Of a DNA stretch of 64,000 nt, positions 52,874 to 60,163 are shown in pieces. Positions within the stretch are counted from its first letter, which is position 1. Each line of letters opens with the position of its first letter. The notes beneath the pieces were generated by a model. The model had not been told where the DNA came from. It searched no databases and worked only from the letters and a program-made list of their open reading frames with translations. Position numbers and translations under genes: made by a program. Source of the DNA: Comamonas badia DSM 17552 (GTDB taxonomy: Bacteria > Pseudomonadota > Gammaproteobacteria > Burkholderiales > Burkholderiaceae_C); NCBI RefSeq assembly GCF_000484635.1, contig NZ_AXVM01000004.1:62001-126000 (forward strand). Direction: 5' to 3'.

Positions 52874-55060
52874 TCACAGCGCCGCCATCGCATCCCGCAG
52901 TTCACGCACCCCGAGCAACTCGCTGAACACCACCGGCTTCCTGCCCGGCGCGTACAGCACATACAGCGGCACGCCACTGCGCCCCAACGAGGCCAGCGAG
53001 GCGGTGATGGCCGGATCGCGCCGCGTCCAGTCCGCCAGCAGCAGCGCCACCTTTTTATCCGCGAAATCCTGGCGCACGCCGGTGTTCGCCAGCGTGGTTT
53101 TCTTGTTGACCTGGCAGGTCACGCACCAGGCGGCGGTGTAGTCGACAAACACCGGCTGCCCCTGGGCCAGCAACTCGGCCGGCAGCTCGGCGCGCCACGG
53201 CTGCCAGCCGCCCGCCTGCGCAGACTGCGCTGTGGCAGGTGCCTGCAATTCAATGATTTTTGGGCCCCAGGCGCTTACCAGCCATGCGCAAGCAGCTATC
53301 GATAGAGAAGCAAATACGGTGCGTGTACGGCCACGCAGCGTGAACGCCCAGACCACCAGCGCCAGCATTACCAGCAGCACCAGCAGCGCACCCGCGCCAT
53401 CGATGCCGCTTTGCTGGCCCAGCACCCAGACCAGCCACGCCACGGTGGCAAACATGGGAAAGGCCAGCAGTTGCCGCAGCGTCTGCATCCAGGCACCGGG
53501 TCTCGGCAGCAAGCCTGCGACGGCCGGCCACCAGCTCGCCAGCAGATAGGGCGCCGCCAGGCCCAGCCCCAGCGCTGCAAAGATCGCCAGCGCCTGCACC
53601 GCCGGCAGCGACAGCGTGAGACCGAGGGATGCACCCATGAACGGCGCGGTGCAGGGCGAGGCCACCGCCACCGTCAGCACGCCAGTGAGAAAGGCATCGG
53701 TCACCGGATTTTTGGCCTGCGCCGCCGCCCAGCGCGAGGGCAGCAGCATGCCCACCTCGAACAGTCCCGCCAGGTTCAGGCCGATCAGCGTGAACAGCAC
53801 GGCCAGCAGCGCCACCACCAGCGGCGATTGCAGCTGAAAGCCCCAGCCCACGGCTTCGCCCGCCGTGCGCAGCATGAGCATCAGCGCACCCAGCGCCAGG
53901 AAGGAGAGCACCACGCCCGCGGTGTAAGCCAGCCCACCCACGCGCTGCGCACGCAAATCACCCGCATGCCGGGCAAAGCCGACGACCTTCACCGCCAGGA
54001 TCGGGAACACGCAGGGCATGAGGTTGAGCAGCACGCCGCCCACCAAGGCTCCGGCCAGCGCCACCAGCCAGGCCGCGAGCGGTGCGCTGCTGGGGACCGG
54101 GGCCGGCGCCGCCATGGCAGCCGCCGCGGACGCCGCATCCTGCGAAAAACCCAGCTGGGTGGGCAGTGCCTTCATCGGCGGCCACTCGCCCGCCACCGGC
54201 AGCTGCACCCGCCAGCCCGTGCCGCCCTGGGCCAGCACCAGTCCCATGGCTTCGGGGCTGGCGGCCCGCTCGGGCGAGATCGGCACGCGCGCCGTCCAGG
54301 TGGCGCCCTCCCACTGCTGCACCGGTTCCTTGGCGTTGTCCACCACCTCGGGCGTTTCAGGGAAGACGTCGAGCTGCTTGCCCTGCCATGCCTGCGGCAG
54401 ATGCTGCACGCGCAGCACCAGCGCATCGTTGTCCACCTGCGCGTCGCTGTCCTGGGCGGTCATGTCGCCCGGATACGCCCGTGCGGCTGCGGCAAAAGCC
54501 GCCGCGTTGAACGCCGTCGTGCCCGCCAGCGGCACCTGCAGCGTGAAGCTGCCCTCTTCCGGCACGCACTCCATGCGGCACACCAGCCAGGCGGCCTGCA
54601 GTTGAAAAGTGGCTTGCGTCTCGCCAGGCGCCGGCTGGAACATGCTGGAAACCGTCACCGGCACCGGCAGCAGCACCTGACCCTCATAACCATAGTTGGC
54701 CAACGGCCCTATCGGGATCTTGCGCGGCAGCGGCCAGGCGATTTCGCCCGCGTCCAGCCCCGCCGGCAGCTGCCATTGCAATTGCGTCGGCAGGCCCGAG
54801 TCACCCGGGTTGAGCCAATAGGTATGCCACTCGGGCTGGTGCGTGAGCAGCAGGCCCAGCGTGAGCGGCTTGCCCGGCGCCACTCCCTCCGGGGCCTGCG
54901 CCACCAGCTCGGCCCGCACATGGTCGGTCGTGACCACGCTGCTGGCAGCAGGCGTACCTGTTTTTTTGAGCTGAAATTGGGCATTTGCGCCCGTGCACAG
55001 GGCGCCAGCAGCTATCAAAAAAAGAAACTGGCGAAAGAATGAGGGCAATCGGTCAAACAT
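52874..55060 (-). CDS. dsbD: DsbD/ScsB-type thiol:disulfide interchange protein
   Basis: 728 residues: signal peptide (cut near A-N-A-Q), an N-terminal periplasmic domain with C-R-M-E-C-V-P, eight membrane helices with N-L-M-P-C-V-F-P and A-S-P-C-T-A-P-F, and a C-terminal thioredoxin domain with W-C-V-T-C. It passes electrons from cytoplasmic thioredoxin to periplasmic partners such as CcmG or copper-handling proteins. The layout and the C-x-x-x-C N-domain suit the ScsB-like branch. Two copies of the palindromic repeat lie in the coding sequence. Confidence 0.9.
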   Translation of the reverse strand: MFDRLPSFFRQFLFLIAAGALCTGANAQFQLKKTGTPAASSVVTTDHVRAELVAQAPEGVAPGKPLTLGLLLTHQPEWHTYWLNPGDSGLPTQLQWQLPAGLDAGEIAWPLPRKIPIGPLANYGYEGQVLLPVPVTVSSMFQPAPGETQATFQLQAAWLVCRMECVPEEGSFTLQVPLAGTTAFNAAAFAAAARAYPGDMTAQDSDAQVDNDALVLRVQHLPQAWQGKQLDVFPETPEVVDNAKEPVQQWEGATWTARVPISPERAASPEAMGLVLAQGGTGWRVQLPVAGEWPPMKALPTQLGFSQDAASAAAAMAAPAPVPSSAPLAAWLVALAGALVGGVLLNLMPCVFPILAVKVVGFARHAGDLRAQRVGGLAYTAGVVLSFLALGALMLMLRTAGEAVGWGFQLQSPLVVALLAVLFTLIGLNLAGLFEVGMLLPSRWAAAQAKNPVTDAFLTGVLTVAVASPCTAPFMGASLGLTLSLPAVQALAIFAALGLGLAAPYLLASWWPAVAGLLPRPGAWMQTLRQLLAFPMFATVAWLVWVLGQQSGIDGAGALLVLLVMLALVVWAFTLRGRTRTVFASLSIAACAWLVSAWGPKIIELQAPATAQSAQAGGWQPWRAELPAELLAQGQPVFVDYTAAWCVTCQVNKKTTLANTGVRQDFADKKVALLLADWTRRDPAITASLASLGRSGVPLYVLYAPGRKPVVFSELLGVRELRDAMAAL
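53247..53310. repeat. Palindromic repeat copy inside dsbD (membrane segment)
   Basis: On the coding (minus) strand: GATAGCTGCTTGCGC, then AAGCGCCTGG, then GGGCCCAAAAATCA, in the same order and spacing as the repeat at 54961-55024 and 39131-39192. It encodes S-I-A-A-C-A-W-L-V-S-A-W-G-P-K-I-I-E-L, the last membrane helix and the start of the linker to the thioredoxin domain. The frame stays open through it. Confidence 0.75.
54961..55024. repeat. Palindromic repeat copy inside dsbD (signal peptide)
   Basis: On the coding strand: TTTTTTTGATAGCTGCTGG, arms GGCGCCC and GGGCGCA around a short loop, then GCCCAATTTCAGCTC and an A-run. It is one of the best matches to the family repeat. It encodes L-I-A-A-G-A-L-C-T-G-A-N-A-Q-F-Q-L-K-K, that is the hydrophobic core and cleavage site of the signal peptide. 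Confidence 0.8.
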
Positions 55061-55156
55061 GGCGTTACATGGGAGCGGCTGCGCCGCAATTGGTTCCAGG
55101 GGCGGTGCGCCGGCGAATCTTAACGATGGCAGCCGGCGTGGTTATCATGCCCGGCC

Positions 55157-55516
55157 ATGCCAGTTTTTGCGCGCCTTCGCCAAATGACCGCCGGCCTGCT
55201 GGGGCGCGGGGTCCTGGCATGGTTTGCCCTGACGGTGATGGCCGCCGCGGCCGCACCCCTGGCCTACGCGCAGGGACTGCAGGATATCTGCACCAGCAGC
55301 GGCGCGCCCACGCTGGCCGCCGGTGCCGACGGCCAGCCGGCTGGCGGCGCGCTGATGCACTGCCCGCTGTGCCTGCCAACGGCGCCGCCGCTCGCGTGGA
55401 ACGCGCAACCCGCCGCCGCCGTGGCGCTCTCTTTTGAATTGCGCCCTGTCGCCAGCATCGCGCCCGCCGCCTGGCGCTTTGCGGTTCCGCCGGTGCGCGC
55501 CCCCCCGGTGCTCTGA
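55157..55516 (+). CDS. DUF2946-like small protein
   Basis: 119 residues with an N-terminal membrane or signal helix (VLAWFALTVMAAAAAPLAYA) and a conserved H-C-P-L-C-L-P motif around residue 68, which suits metal binding. DUF2946 proteins often accompany copper genes. Divergent from dsbD and 76 bases before a PCu(A)C gene, so co-transcription with the latter is likely. No clear Shine-Dalgarno. Confidence 0.7.
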   Translation: MPVFARLRQMTAGLLGRGVLAWFALTVMAAAAAPLAYAQGLQDICTSSGAPTLAAGADGQPAGGALMHCPLCLPTAPPLAWNAQPAAAVALSFELRPVASIAPAAWRFAVPPVRAPPVL

Positions 55517-55592
55517 CAGCGACATCCATGCCTCCTGGCGCAGCCGGCTGTGCCGCGCCAGATCGATTCCCGCATTTCCGGAGTTTCTTCAC

Positions 55593-56081
55593 ATGCCTTC
55601 CTATCTCTTGCGCAGCGCGATCGCGGCGCTGGCCTGCGCCGCTGCCGGCGCCTTCGCCCAGCAATCCCCCATCACCATTTCCGGCGCCTGGGTGCGCGCC
55701 ACCGTCCCGGGCCAGGGCGGCACCGGCGCGTTCATGACGCTGCAGTCGCCCCAGGCACTCGAACTGGTGGGCGCCTCCACGCCGGTGGCAGGCGTGACCC
55801 AGGTGCACGAAATGAAGCTCGAGGGCAACACCATGCGCATGCAGCACCTGAGCGCGCTGGCGCTGCCCGCGCACCAGAGCGTGACGCTCACGCCCGGCGG
55901 CAACCACATCATGCTGATGGATCTCAAGCAGCCGCTGGCCGCGGGCAGCACCATCCCCATCACCTTGCAGCTCAAGGATGCGGCCGGCGCCGCCATCACG
56001 CAGACGCTGCAGGTGCCGGTGCTCCAGCAGCCGCCGGCAGGCGCGGCCCCTGCTGCAGCGCACGGGCACCACGGCTCCTGA
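55593..56081 (+). CDS. PCu(A)C-type periplasmic copper chaperone
   Basis: 162 residues: signal peptide cut near A-F-A-Q, then the PCu(A)C domain with H-E-M, a later M-R-M, and H-I-M-L-M, the His/Met Cu(I) ligand set. The tail is histidine-rich (A-A-H-G-H-H-G-S), perhaps an extra metal site. It delivers copper to cytochrome oxidase Cu(A)/Cu(B) sites. The ATG at 55593 has CGGAG upstream. It pairs with the DUF2946 gene; DsbD opposite could reduce its targets. Confidence 0.92.
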   Translation: MPSYLLRSAIAALACAAAGAFAQQSPITISGAWVRATVPGQGGTGAFMTLQSPQALELVGASTPVAGVTQVHEMKLEGNTMRMQHLSALALPAHQSVTLTPGGNHIMLMDLKQPLAAGSTIPITLQLKDAAGAAITQTLQVPVLQQPPAGAAPAAAHGHHGS

Positions 56082-56183
56082 TTCCAATTCCATATCATTC
56101 GAGTACGCGAAGGCGAAGCGAAGACAGTGCTGTAGCACGGCGAGCGAAGCCGACAAAGTAATCGATGGATCTGGAAATGGAAT
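56081..56183. repeat. 103-base MITE-like element
   Basis: Imperfect 15-base terminal inverted repeats, ATTCCAATTCCATAT at the left and its partner ending at 56183 (13 of 15 matched), enclose a central hairpin GTGCT-gt-AGCAC at 56127-56138 and two related GGCGA-AGCGAAG-type blocks. It fills nearly all of the space between the PCu(A)C stop and the next start. No ORF; looks like a non-autonomous or REP-type repeat. Confidence 0.6.
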
Positions 56184-56198
56184 GAGTACCATTGGCGC

Positions 56199-57026
56199 AT
56201 GTCCTATTCGTCACGCCAGTGGGCCGAACTTTCCGCGCGCGACTTCGCCGAAGCGCGCAGCTCGGGCCTAGCGGCGCGGACGGTGGCGGTGCTGCCGGTG
56301 GCGGCGATCGAGCAGCATGGGCCGCATCTGCCCCTGAGCGTGGATGCGGCGCTGCTGCACGGCGTGGTGGATGCGGCGCTGCCGCTGCTGCCCGCCGATC
56401 TGCCGTTGCTGCTGCTGCCCCAGCAGTCCGTGGGGCTCTCGACCGAGCACTTGTCCTACCCCGGCACGCTCACGCTTGCGCCCGAGACGCTGCTGGCGGT
56501 CTGGGGCGAGATCGGCGCCGCGGTGGCGCGCGCGGGCATGCGCAAGCTGCTGCTGCTCAACAGCCATGGCGGCAACGTCGCACCGATGGACATCGCCGCG
56601 CGCACGCTGCGCCAGCGCCATGGCCTGCTGGTCTACCGCTGCAGCTGGTTTGATCTGCCGCTGCCCGAGGCGGTGCAGAGCCTGTTCAGCGCCGAAGAGC
56701 AGCGCTTCGGCATCCACGCCGGCGCGATCGAGACCTCGATGATGCTGCACCTCGCGCCGCACCTGGTGCACATGGAACATGCGCGCGACTGGCATTCCAG
56801 CTCGCAGGAGCGCGCGGCGCGCCACGCTATCCTCGGCAACGGCAGGAGCGCGAAGATGGGCTGGGCGATCGAGGACTACAACGCCAGCGGCGCCGTCGGC
56901 AACGCTCTATCTGCCACGGCGCAAAAGGGGGCGCGAGTGGTGCAGGCCGCGGGCGCCGCTCTGGCGCAACTGCTGGTGGAACTGCACGCGCTGCCGCCTG
57001 ACACGCTGGCAAATCGCCCTGCATAA
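56199..57026 (+). CDS. Creatininase family amidohydrolase
   Basis: 275 residues with metal-ligand motifs of the family: I-E-Q-H-G-P-H-L-P-L-S-V-D, L-L-N-S-H-G-G-N and the Glu in H-A-G-A-I-E-T-S-M-M. Relatives act on creatinine, formamidopyrimidines (riboflavin/F420 path) or mycofactocin precursor; none of these pathways is nearby, so substrate is open. It converges on a histidine phosphatase gene. Confidence 0.9.
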   Translation: MSYSSRQWAELSARDFAEARSSGLAARTVAVLPVAAIEQHGPHLPLSVDAALLHGVVDAALPLLPADLPLLLLPQQSVGLSTEHLSYPGTLTLAPETLLAVWGEIGAAVARAGMRKLLLLNSHGGNVAPMDIAARTLRQRHGLLVYRCSWFDLPLPEAVQSLFSAEEQRFGIHAGAIETSMMLHLAPHLVHMEHARDWHSSSQERAARHAILGNGRSAKMGWAIEDYNASGAVGNALSATAQKGARVVQAAGAALAQLLVELHALPPDTLANRPA

Positions 57027-57036
57027 GCAGGTTGAC

Positions 57037-57064
57037 GCGTCATCGCCGCGCAGCTCGGTCATCC
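57037..57064. repeat. GTCATC-type short repeat between convergent genes
   Basis: The unit GCGTCATCG...CGCAGC..GGTCATCC resembles that at 52848-52872 and likewise fills a convergent gap. Similarity was judged by eye. Confidence 0.45.
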
Positions 57065-57068
57065 TGCA

Positions 57069-57740
57069 TCAGGCGTGGGTAATCAAACCCGCATCCTCGG
57101 GCGCAGCCAGATGCGGCAGGGTATTGAAGGTCTGCAGCATCAGCCGCCTGGCGCTCACGCTCAGTTCGCTGATGGCGCTGTTGCGCAGCCGCATGTTGAG
57201 CGCGATGCCCACCTCGGGCGTGACGCCCAGCACCTGCGCCACCGCGGTTGATATCGGTCCGCCGCTGGAGACCACCAGCACGTCCTGATCCTTGTGCCCC
57301 TGGCGCACCTGCTCCAGCACGCCATGCACGCCGTTGGAAAACTGCTCCCAATCCGGCATGCCCTCGGGGCTGATGGTGCCCGCCATCCACTGCGCGAGCG
57401 CGTCGCACAGCAGCCGGAAATGCGCGCGAAAGCGCTCGGGCGTATCGGCCTTCTCCAGCGGCCCGGGGTGGATCGCGCGGATCAGCGCCGCGCTGTCGTA
57501 TTCGTTCAACCCAGGTACGGCGGTGGCAGGGGGAAGGCCGGGCAAGGTTTCGGCAATGCCAGCCAGCGTCTGCGCATGGCGCTTGAGCGTGCCGGTGAAC
57601 ACCGCATCAAAGCACTGGCCATGCGCCTGCCAGTGCGCACCCAGATGCCGCGCCTGATTCCAGCCGCGGCCACTGAGCTCATCGTAATTGGCGGCGCCAA
57701 AAGAGGCCTGGCCGTGGCGCACAAGGTAGAGCGTTCCCAT
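57069..57740 (-). CDS. Histidine phosphatase family protein
   Basis: 223 residues starting M-G-T-L-Y-L-V-R-H-G-Q-A-S-F-G, with L-S-G-R-G-W-N-Q-A-R and a later V-V-S-S-G-G-P region where a second catalytic His would be expected; the His is replaced by Ser-Ser-Gly, so activity may be altered. ATG at 57740 puts the RHG motif at residue ~8. Substrate unknown. Confidence 0.87.
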   Translation of the reverse strand: MGTLYLVRHGQASFGAANYDELSGRGWNQARHLGAHWQAHGQCFDAVFTGTLKRHAQTLAGIAETLPGLPPATAVPGLNEYDSAALIRAIHPGPLEKADTPERFRAHFRLLCDALAQWMAGTISPEGMPDWEQFSNGVHGVLEQVRQGHKDQDVLVVSSGGPISTAVAQVLGVTPEVGIALNMRLRNSAISELSVSARRLMLQTFNTLPHLAAPEDAGLITHA

Positions 57741-57812
57741 GCGGGACGATTGTCCCGAGCCGCCCCGCGCGCGCTTGTCCCGGCGGCGACGCGGCGCAGG
57801 CCCGCCTGTCAC

Positions 57813-58412
57813 CTACGCGGCAATCATCCACAGCGCCGTCACCGCCAGCACCAGGCCCATGGCGCGGTTGAACCACAGCAGCCGCTGCCCCTGCGCCAGC
57901 CAGCCGCGCAGCAGCGAGCCCAGCGCCGCGTAGGCAAAGTTGCTGGCAAAGGCAAAACCCGCCATCACCGGCAGCACCAGCAGCAGGCGTGTGCCGCCAT
58001 CGTCCCGCCCGATGATCCAGCTCGCGACGATGGCCAACAGCATCAGCCAGGCCTTGATGTTCACGAACTGCAGCGCCACGCCCTCCCAGAAACCCACCGA
58101 AAGATGCGAACCATCGGCTTGCGCCAGCCGCGTGGAACGCGCCAGCCGCCAGGCCAGCCACAGCAGGTAGGCGATGCCCGCCGCCTTGATGGCCCAGCGC
58201 AGCGCAGGCACCGCCAGCACCGCCGCGCCCAGCCCGGCGCTGCACAGCAGCAGCATCAGGCACCAGCCTACCGGCACCGCCAGCACGAAGCGCAGCGCGG
58301 GTTTGAGCCCGCGGTTGGCGGCGATCGCGGTGGCCAGCGAGGTATTGGGCCCGGGCGTGAAGCTCATGGCCGTGGCGAGCAGGAAGAGAGCGGTGAATTC
58401 GGTCAGGGGCAT
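57813..58412 (-). CDS. LysE/RhtB family amino-acid exporter
   Basis: 199 residues, about six helices, with the family start F-x-x-A-x-x-M-S-F-T-P-G-P-N-T and L-A-T-A-I-A-A-N-R-G-L-K. It likely exports an amino acid or related metabolite. The ATG at 58412 gives the normal N-terminus; the longer open frame has no homologous look. Confidence 0.9.
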   Translation of the reverse strand: MPLTEFTALFLLATAMSFTPGPNTSLATAIAANRGLKPALRFVLAVPVGWCLMLLLCSAGLGAAVLAVPALRWAIKAAGIAYLLWLAWRLARSTRLAQADGSHLSVGFWEGVALQFVNIKAWLMLLAIVASWIIGRDDGGTRLLLVLPVMAGFAFASNFAYAALGSLLRGWLAQGQRLLWFNRAMGLVLAVTALWMIAA

Positions 58413-58497
58413 GGGGCGGCGGGGAAATGCACAAGCATCGCACACCACATGAGCGCAACGAAGGCCGTAGCCGCTGAGCGAAGCCGCTGCATTACTG

Positions 58498-59559
58498 CTA
58501 GCGCGACAGTACCGCGCCGGGATCACCGCTGGAATGCGCCGGGTTACCGTAGCTGTTGCGCCGATATTCGCGCGCCGATTGACCATGGATGCGCCTGAAC
58601 CATCGAGAGAACGCGGGGGGAGAGGAAAAGCCCAGCAGGTCGGCAACCTGCCCCAAGGGGCGGCGATCGGCCGTCAACAGCGCAACCGCCATGTCTGTCC
58701 GTATCTGCTCGGTGATGGCTTCAAACGTGGTCCCTTCTGCCTGCAGATGCCTGTGCAGTGTTCTGCGGTGCAGCCCCAGGTGCATCGCCACCTGCTCGAT
58801 CGAACAGCGCCCCGCAGGCAATAACACCCGAACCAACTCGCTGACGCGTTGACTTGCCGAGTTGGCGCCACGGGCGGAAAGCAACTGTTCGAGCTGCTGG
58901 CGGGCCTGCAGGGCGATGACCGGGTCGGCGCTGCGCACCGGCAGATCAAGATCACCGCGGTCAAACATCAGTCCGTCGAACTCGGCCTGAAATTGCAGGG
59001 GCGCATCCAACACGCGTTGGTACACCAGGCGCGGCCCCAGCGGCAGGTGCCGAATGCACACCACCCGCGGCCGCCATTGCAAGCCGATCAAGGCCCTGAG
59101 CGAGCGCAGCAGCATGGCCAAACCCTGCTCGGTGGCCTGTGCGACCGGGACCCCCTGGCTGGCTCTCAGAGTCATTTTCAGCAGGCAGAAATCACGACTG
59201 CTTTCCGAAAACCACTCCAGCGCCAGCACCAGTGATTCGTTGTGCAGCTGTCGATAGCGCAACAGCGTGTTGAGCGCGTCCCCGAACGTCGGCTCCTCGC
59301 GCAGCACCAGGCCCAGCAGGCCCAGCACCGACAGGCGGTTGGCCTCCCCAACCTCCAGCCCGAGCGACGGGCAGTTAGCCGTGACCGCCGCCAACTCCAG
59401 CAAACGATAGGCCTGCTCGACAGGGACAGGCCGCTCCGGATCGTGCAAAGAGGCCACCGGAATGCCCACCTTGCGCAACAAGGGAAGTATGTCCACGCCA
59501 TGCCTGCGCAACACGGCGGGCAGATTGGCCATCGTCGCTGATCGCAAATAGGTCTTCAT
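58498..59559 (-). CDS. AraC family transcriptional regulator
   Basis: 353 residues: an N-terminal Arabinose_bd-type (OruR/ArgR-like) domain of ~190 residues and a C-terminal double HTH (V-A-M-H-L-G-L-H-R-R-T-L-H-R-H-L and V-A-D-L-L-G-F-S-S-P-P-A-F-S-R-W-F-R-R). This subfamily often controls catabolic genes. It is divergent from the relic and sulfatase block, with a 13-base motif at 59591 that recurs at 60094. Probable regulator of the genes to its right. Confidence 0.9.
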   Translation of the reverse strand: MKTYLRSATMANLPAVLRRHGVDILPLLRKVGIPVASLHDPERPVPVEQAYRLLELAAVTANCPSLGLEVGEANRLSVLGLLGLVLREEPTFGDALNTLLRYRQLHNESLVLALEWFSESSRDFCLLKMTLRASQGVPVAQATEQGLAMLLRSLRALIGLQWRPRVVCIRHLPLGPRLVYQRVLDAPLQFQAEFDGLMFDRGDLDLPVRSADPVIALQARQQLEQLLSARGANSASQRVSELVRVLLPAGRCSIEQVAMHLGLHRRTLHRHLQAEGTTFEAITEQIRTDMAVALLTADRRPLGQVADLLGFSSPPAFSRWFRRIHGQSAREYRRNSYGNPAHSSGDPGAVLSR

Positions 59560-59590
59560 CGCAGCCTGGCACCAATGATCAATTACATGT

Positions 59591-59603
59591 CACGCAAGGT
59601 TAA
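59591..59603. promoter_or_regulatory. Candidate operator, copy 1 (CACGCAAGGTTAA)
   Basis: CACGCAAGGTTAA lies 32 bases upstream of the AraC-family start codon and matches 12 of 13 bases with 60094-60106. Asymmetric, as expected for a single-protomer AraC site. Confidence 0.5.
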
Positions 59604-59639
59604 CGATATTTCTACCCAATCTCATAGATTACCGCAACC

Positions 59640-60026
59640 GGCCACCCGGTCTTTTCTTCATCCGGGCTCAACTTTTTTGCCTGCGGTCGGGCTGAAGGAA
59701 CCCTGTCGATGGAACTGGACGGCTCCCCCGTCGGGGTTACCGTGGTGTGCCCGAGAATCATCAACACGCCCATCGTTCGGCCCTCTCCCGCCAGTGTCGG
59801 CCCCAGCATCACCCACGAGCAGCTCGATCGTCTGGCCGCCTACTACCGCACCAACGGCGCCCTTCCCCGCGTGGTTGCCGAAGCCATCGTGGAAGCGGTG
59901 CGCACCAGGCGAGCGCTGGTGCTTGTCGGGCCGTACGCCAAGACGATTTACCACCTGCGGCGGCTGTCTCGCACCTTGCTGCGGCGGATTCTGATCGCCG
60001 ACTCCAAAAAAATGGGCTGGATCTGA
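59640..60026 (+). pseudogene. Truncated short-chain dehydrogenase relic with a frameshift
   Basis: From 59709 the frame reads M-E-L-D-G-S-P-V-G-V-T-V-V-C-P-R-I-I-N-T-P-I-V, the part of SDR enzymes after the active site, then a helical tail to M-G-W-I. Just upstream, another frame reads F-L-P-A-V-G-L-K-E; inserting one A near 59699 would join them as V-G-L-K-E-T-L-S-M-E-L, the usual SDR helix. The Rossmann part and the Y-x-x-x-K site are absent. So it is a 5'-truncated, frameshifted remnant. Confidence 0.75.
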
Positions 60027-60093
60027 AGGCCGCCCCGAGCAGGCGAATCAGGGAATCACCGCATTCTCATGTCACCAATAATTAAATAAAAGG

Positions 60094-60106
60094 CACGCAA
60101 AGTTAA
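60094..60106. promoter_or_regulatory. Candidate operator, copy 2 (CACGCAAAGTTAA)
   Basis: CACGCAAAGTTAA occurs in an AT-rich stretch 58 bases before the sulfatase ATG and differs by one base from 59591-59603, in the same orientation. Good position for an activator just upstream of a promoter. Confidence 0.5.
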
Positions 60107-60163
60107 TTTTTAAGACCCTGAAATCGTCAGAATCCATTGCGTGAATCTTCCCGGGAAATCCGA

